In this document: positions 60,391 through 64,000 of the stretch, piece by piece
Numbering within the stretch: position 1 is the stretch's first letter
How the letters are laid out: the number at the start of each line of letters is the position of its first letter
DNA from: Geosiphon pyriformis
Lineage: Eukaryota; Glomeromycota; Glomeromycetes; Archaeosporales; Geosiphonaceae
Reading direction: 5' to 3'
Length of the DNA: 64,000 bases
Assembly: GCA_016748015.1 (NCBI GenBank)
Contig: JAAOMT010000239.1
Span: 384,535-448,534 of the forward strand
The notes under the pieces: model-generated
The model's input: only the letters and a program-made list of their open reading frames with translations
Told to the model about the DNA's origin: nothing
Database searches by the model: none
Program-made: the position numbers and the translations under genes

Positions 60391-61122
60391 ATGGACCTTT
60401 CAGATCAAATTTTAAAATTATCTAAACAATTATTTGAAACAATTCAAAAATTGACATCTCAAATAGAAATAACAATTGATAAAAAAGAGATACAGTACAA
60501 AGATAAGAGCAGAAGAGGGGAGAACAAGAGTTCAATTAGAACTAAATATTCTCTTCCCTATTCACCACCCAAAAGGCAATGTTGGAGGAAAAATTGCCTT
60601 TAGGCGGGAGATAAAAAAGAAGGAGGCAAAGAATAAGAAAAAGATTACAAAAGAAGATACTTGGTCCCCGAGCTCGAAAAAATAAAAGAAGCTTTAGCTT
60701 GTAGAACCAAACTCCCCAAAACAGGGGAGTGGACACTTGACAACACCCAGGAATAAAAAGAAAGACTTCCTCTAGCTTATTGGTTCTACAAAATTGGAGA
60801 ACAACTTGACTTGAAAACACCATACAAAGACTTCAGCCAGAAAACATTCAACAAAGAAGCAATACAACAAGTAGAAAAATTCATAGGGAAAAACAATCTG
60901 ACCCTATATTACAAAGCAGCATACTGACTATATGTCTTCTAACATTGCCCAAACGTACTACTGAATGGATCTATAAAAACCATAATGGTTAACAACATAG
61001 GATGAATAACCAATCAACAGTTTAAAGACCTACAAAAGGCAATACTCGAGACAACAATCAAACATTACACAAATGAAGCCATGATAACAAATACATATGG
61101 TTTTACAGGAGCTCAATTTTAA
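60391..61122 (+). pseudogene. Extra 3' ORF of the Ty3/gypsy element (unknown product)
   Basis: Begins MDLSDQILKLSKQLFETIQK, a coiled-coil-like start, then a Lys-rich stretch. After a frame change it continues as GEWTLDNTQE, RLPLAYWFYKIGEQLDLKTP, FNKEAIQQVEKFIGKNNLTL and KDLQKAILETTIKHYTNEAM with FTGAQF, ending just before the polypurine tract. Stops again fit Trp or Gln codons. It has no envelope-like signal or membrane segment. Not recognised. Confidence 0.55.
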
Positions 61123-61133
61123 AAAGAGAGGGA
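61121..61133 (+). promoter_or_regulatory. Polypurine tract (plus-strand primer)
   Basis: AAAAAGAGAGGGA immediately before ATAATG/TGTTACC of the 3' LTR, the expected position for plus-strand priming. Confidence 0.75.
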
Positions 61134-61136
61134 TAA

Positions 61137-62281
<1,145 letters not shown>

Positions 62282-62358
62282 CCATTTATATATGATTTAC
62301 ATATTTTTGTATTTAATTTAAATTAATTATTTTTTTTACTTTTGTTTTTGGTCAGATA

Positions 62359-64000
62359 TTTTTTTTTTTATTTATTTTAACGAATGAGGTTCAAACACTA
62401 CCTAGTACAATACATTATACAAGTAATCTAAACTAGGCATGAATCATGCTCTTTCTACACGTGACTAGCCACTCAGACTAGTCAGGACAACACTAGACAC
62501 CTATATGCACTGAGACCATTTTACCTACACCAGAAAAGAATAAACTAGATTCACAAAACCCAAAACCAATACCAAATGCATCAGCCATACCCAACAATCT
62601 AACCACACTGGACAAGAGCACCGAAGGAAGACCAGAAATCGAGACAGGAATAGAATCATCACATGAGATTAGGCCACCCTTTTCCATAACAACTCTGTGT
62701 TTCGCACGTACCAGCCAAATATCATCTCAGAATGCAAGACAGAATTCGCACACAAATGCCATGATATTCCGAGCTGCTGTTTTAGTGTCCTTGAAAACAG
62801 AAAAAGATTCACAATACCACTCATTGAATACAAAGCCCTTACATATAGCCATACTAACAACAGCATCGGAAGCGCAAGCAGAAAGCAACTGTGAAACACA
62901 TGAAGTTGAGTGAGATAAACCTGAGCGAGTCTTCCAAACAGATGCATGAGCGTTCATCAACCGAGCACGATCACCAGCATTGAATGGGCATGAAAACAAA
63001 TGATCTGAAATCTCAACATTGCCGCAGAACAAACACAACACACTGGGGTATCCCTTATCGTAAAGTTGCTTACGCACAGCAACAGGAAGACGATAATACA
63101 ACGCCTTCATAAAATACATCCAAGAACCAGCAGTACAAGCACTAGTGAAGCCAGCGGCCAAATGAGAGTCTGGATGCCACACCGAACACGATCTGGACCA
63201 ATCAACATCAGCACGCAGGCTGTCCACCAATACCCAAGAACCAGAACCGACCTCCCAATGTGCACGGTGAATAGAGTGGAAAACACCACAAACAAAATGT
63301 TTAGAATTACCAGAAACCACAGTATCACCAGCCTTGAGAAAATGTTCATCAATTCTGTGAGGAAAATGCACACCAGAAGACACTGCAGTCCTAGCCAAAG
63401 TGTTAGCACACTCATTGCCCAAGACTCCAAAGTGACTCCTAACTTTAATCCAATTAACATCCAAATTTTTGTGACGAATAACATTAGAAATATGGCAGCA
63501 TTCGACCCAACACTGATTCCTGAAATCTGGACGCCCTAACATTAACTTTGATCTGCATACATCCAAAGCAGCCTGGCTGTCCGAAAACAAATTAACCAAA
63601 CAAGAAGGAGGGACACACTCGAGAGCCAAAGCAATGGCCTGCAGCTTCGTCATGGTAGAAGAAACCAAACCAGAAACTTCCACACCCAAACCCAAATCAA
63701 TGTCCTTAAAAAAAACAGTGGCACCAGCCTTCATACCAAGAGTACCCAGCCCATACAGAGAACCATCCATAAACAAAGAAAGGTGATCAGAATCAACCCC
63801 CAACAAGTGATTGCAAACAACATCAAACTCGCAAGACACAAGTATGTCAGACGAGTCAACATTCAGTAACAAAAGAGAACAAACAGGAGATGACCCAAAA
63901 CCAGACAAAAAGCGAACAGCAGCATTGAACCAATCAGGAATCAGGCCCTAAGGGTCCAGTTTCTTCCACCACTTGAAAGTCCTCCATTCGAAAACAGAAC
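62359..64000 (-). mobile_element. 3' part of a LINE-type retrotransposon (RNase H end), truncated by window edge
   Basis: On the minus strand the element runs from beyond 64000 to an A-tail at about 62369–62359. It holds the end of ORF2 with RNase H (separate entry), a 3' UTR of about 120 bp and the A-tail preceded by TCGTTAAAATAAAT. The 3' UTR resembles that of the ORF1-only element at 34.7–37.0 kb. The 5' end and RT/endonuclease lie outside the window. It was placed directly next to the 3' LTR of the gypsy element with only about 75 bp between. Confidence 0.8.
62493..64000 (-). pseudogene. LINE ORF2 C-terminal region with RNase H domain
   Basis: One frame on the minus strand interrupted by TAG at 63950–63948 and TGA at 62729–62727. 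RNase H motifs: LSLFMDGSLYG (first Asp), STMTKLQAIALALEC (usual acidic residue position differs, KLQA), VNLFSDSQAALDVC (second Asp) and WIKVRSHFGVLGNECANTLA (His and final Asn/Asp region). Downstream is a zinc-binding-like LCLFCGNVEISDHLFSCPF, CxxC…HxxxC, typical of the C-terminus of such elements. The TGA falls between CEFCLAF and DDIWLVRAKHR, where CGA to TGA would explain it. The product is the retroelement polymerase end; this copy is broken. Confidence 0.8.

Noticed and set aside
62697-63539. Plus-strand frames over the LINE RNase H region
   Set aside because: They are antisense to the well-supported minus-strand ORF2 and show no motif.

Overview
This is a 64 kb stretch of nuclear DNA from a filamentous fungus. 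The genes are split by many short GT–AG introns (about 50–200 bp) in an AT-rich background. Several retroelement proteins resemble families I recall from Rhizophagus-type arbuscular mycorrhizal fungi (Glomeromycotina). That placement is an inference from recognition; no search was run.

From 0 to 33.5 kb and from 37.4 to 49.4 kb the window is packed with housekeeping genes. In order: the 3' part of a mitochondrial ABC transporter (ATM1); a GPI-anchored Cys-rich secreted protein; an EFM7-type methyltransferase; a peroxisomal D-amino-acid oxidase; a small putative zinc protein; a tRNA uracil-5 methyltransferase with an RRM (TRM2/TRMT2A); folliculin; an unrecognised protein with an internal duplication; an M17 leucine aminopeptidase; a small helical protein; the ribosome-quality-control ligase listerin (LTN1); and neuroguidin/LCP5. 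After a retroelement island come a BTB/T1 protein, an SRRM1 (PWI plus RS) splicing factor, a coactosin, a DEIH-box helicase resembling TDRD9/Spindle-E, and an MRH4-like mitochondrial helicase. Several neighbours are divergent and share intergenic regions of 160–300 bp.

The rest is AT-rich, transposon-derived DNA. At 5.7–7.7 kb there is a desert holding a decayed reverse-transposon RNase H relic. At 34.7–37.0 kb there is a retroelement that carries only LINE ORF1, with a 14-bp target-site duplication and an A-tail. At 49.5–50.6 kb there is an internally deleted Mutator-like (MULE) element with terminal inverted repeats and a 9-bp duplication. From 52.0 to 62.3 kb lies a complete but degenerate Ty3/gypsy element of about 10.3 kb. 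It has about 1.1-kb LTRs and encodes gag, protease, an unusual Cys-rich segment, dUTPase, RT, RNase H, integrase and an extra 3' ORF. From 62.36 kb to the window end, on the minus strand, lies the 3' part of a LINE with RNase H.

The main discovery candidates are three. The first is the ORF1-only 'half-LINE', whose 3' UTR is related to that of the LINE at the right edge. The second is the dUTPase plus Cys-rich insertion inside the gypsy pol. The third is the decay pattern in these elements: stops and catalytic-residue losses are explained almost entirely by C-to-T or G-to-A transitions, like RIP or methylcytosine deamination. No CRISPR array, rRNA or tRNA gene was recognised.
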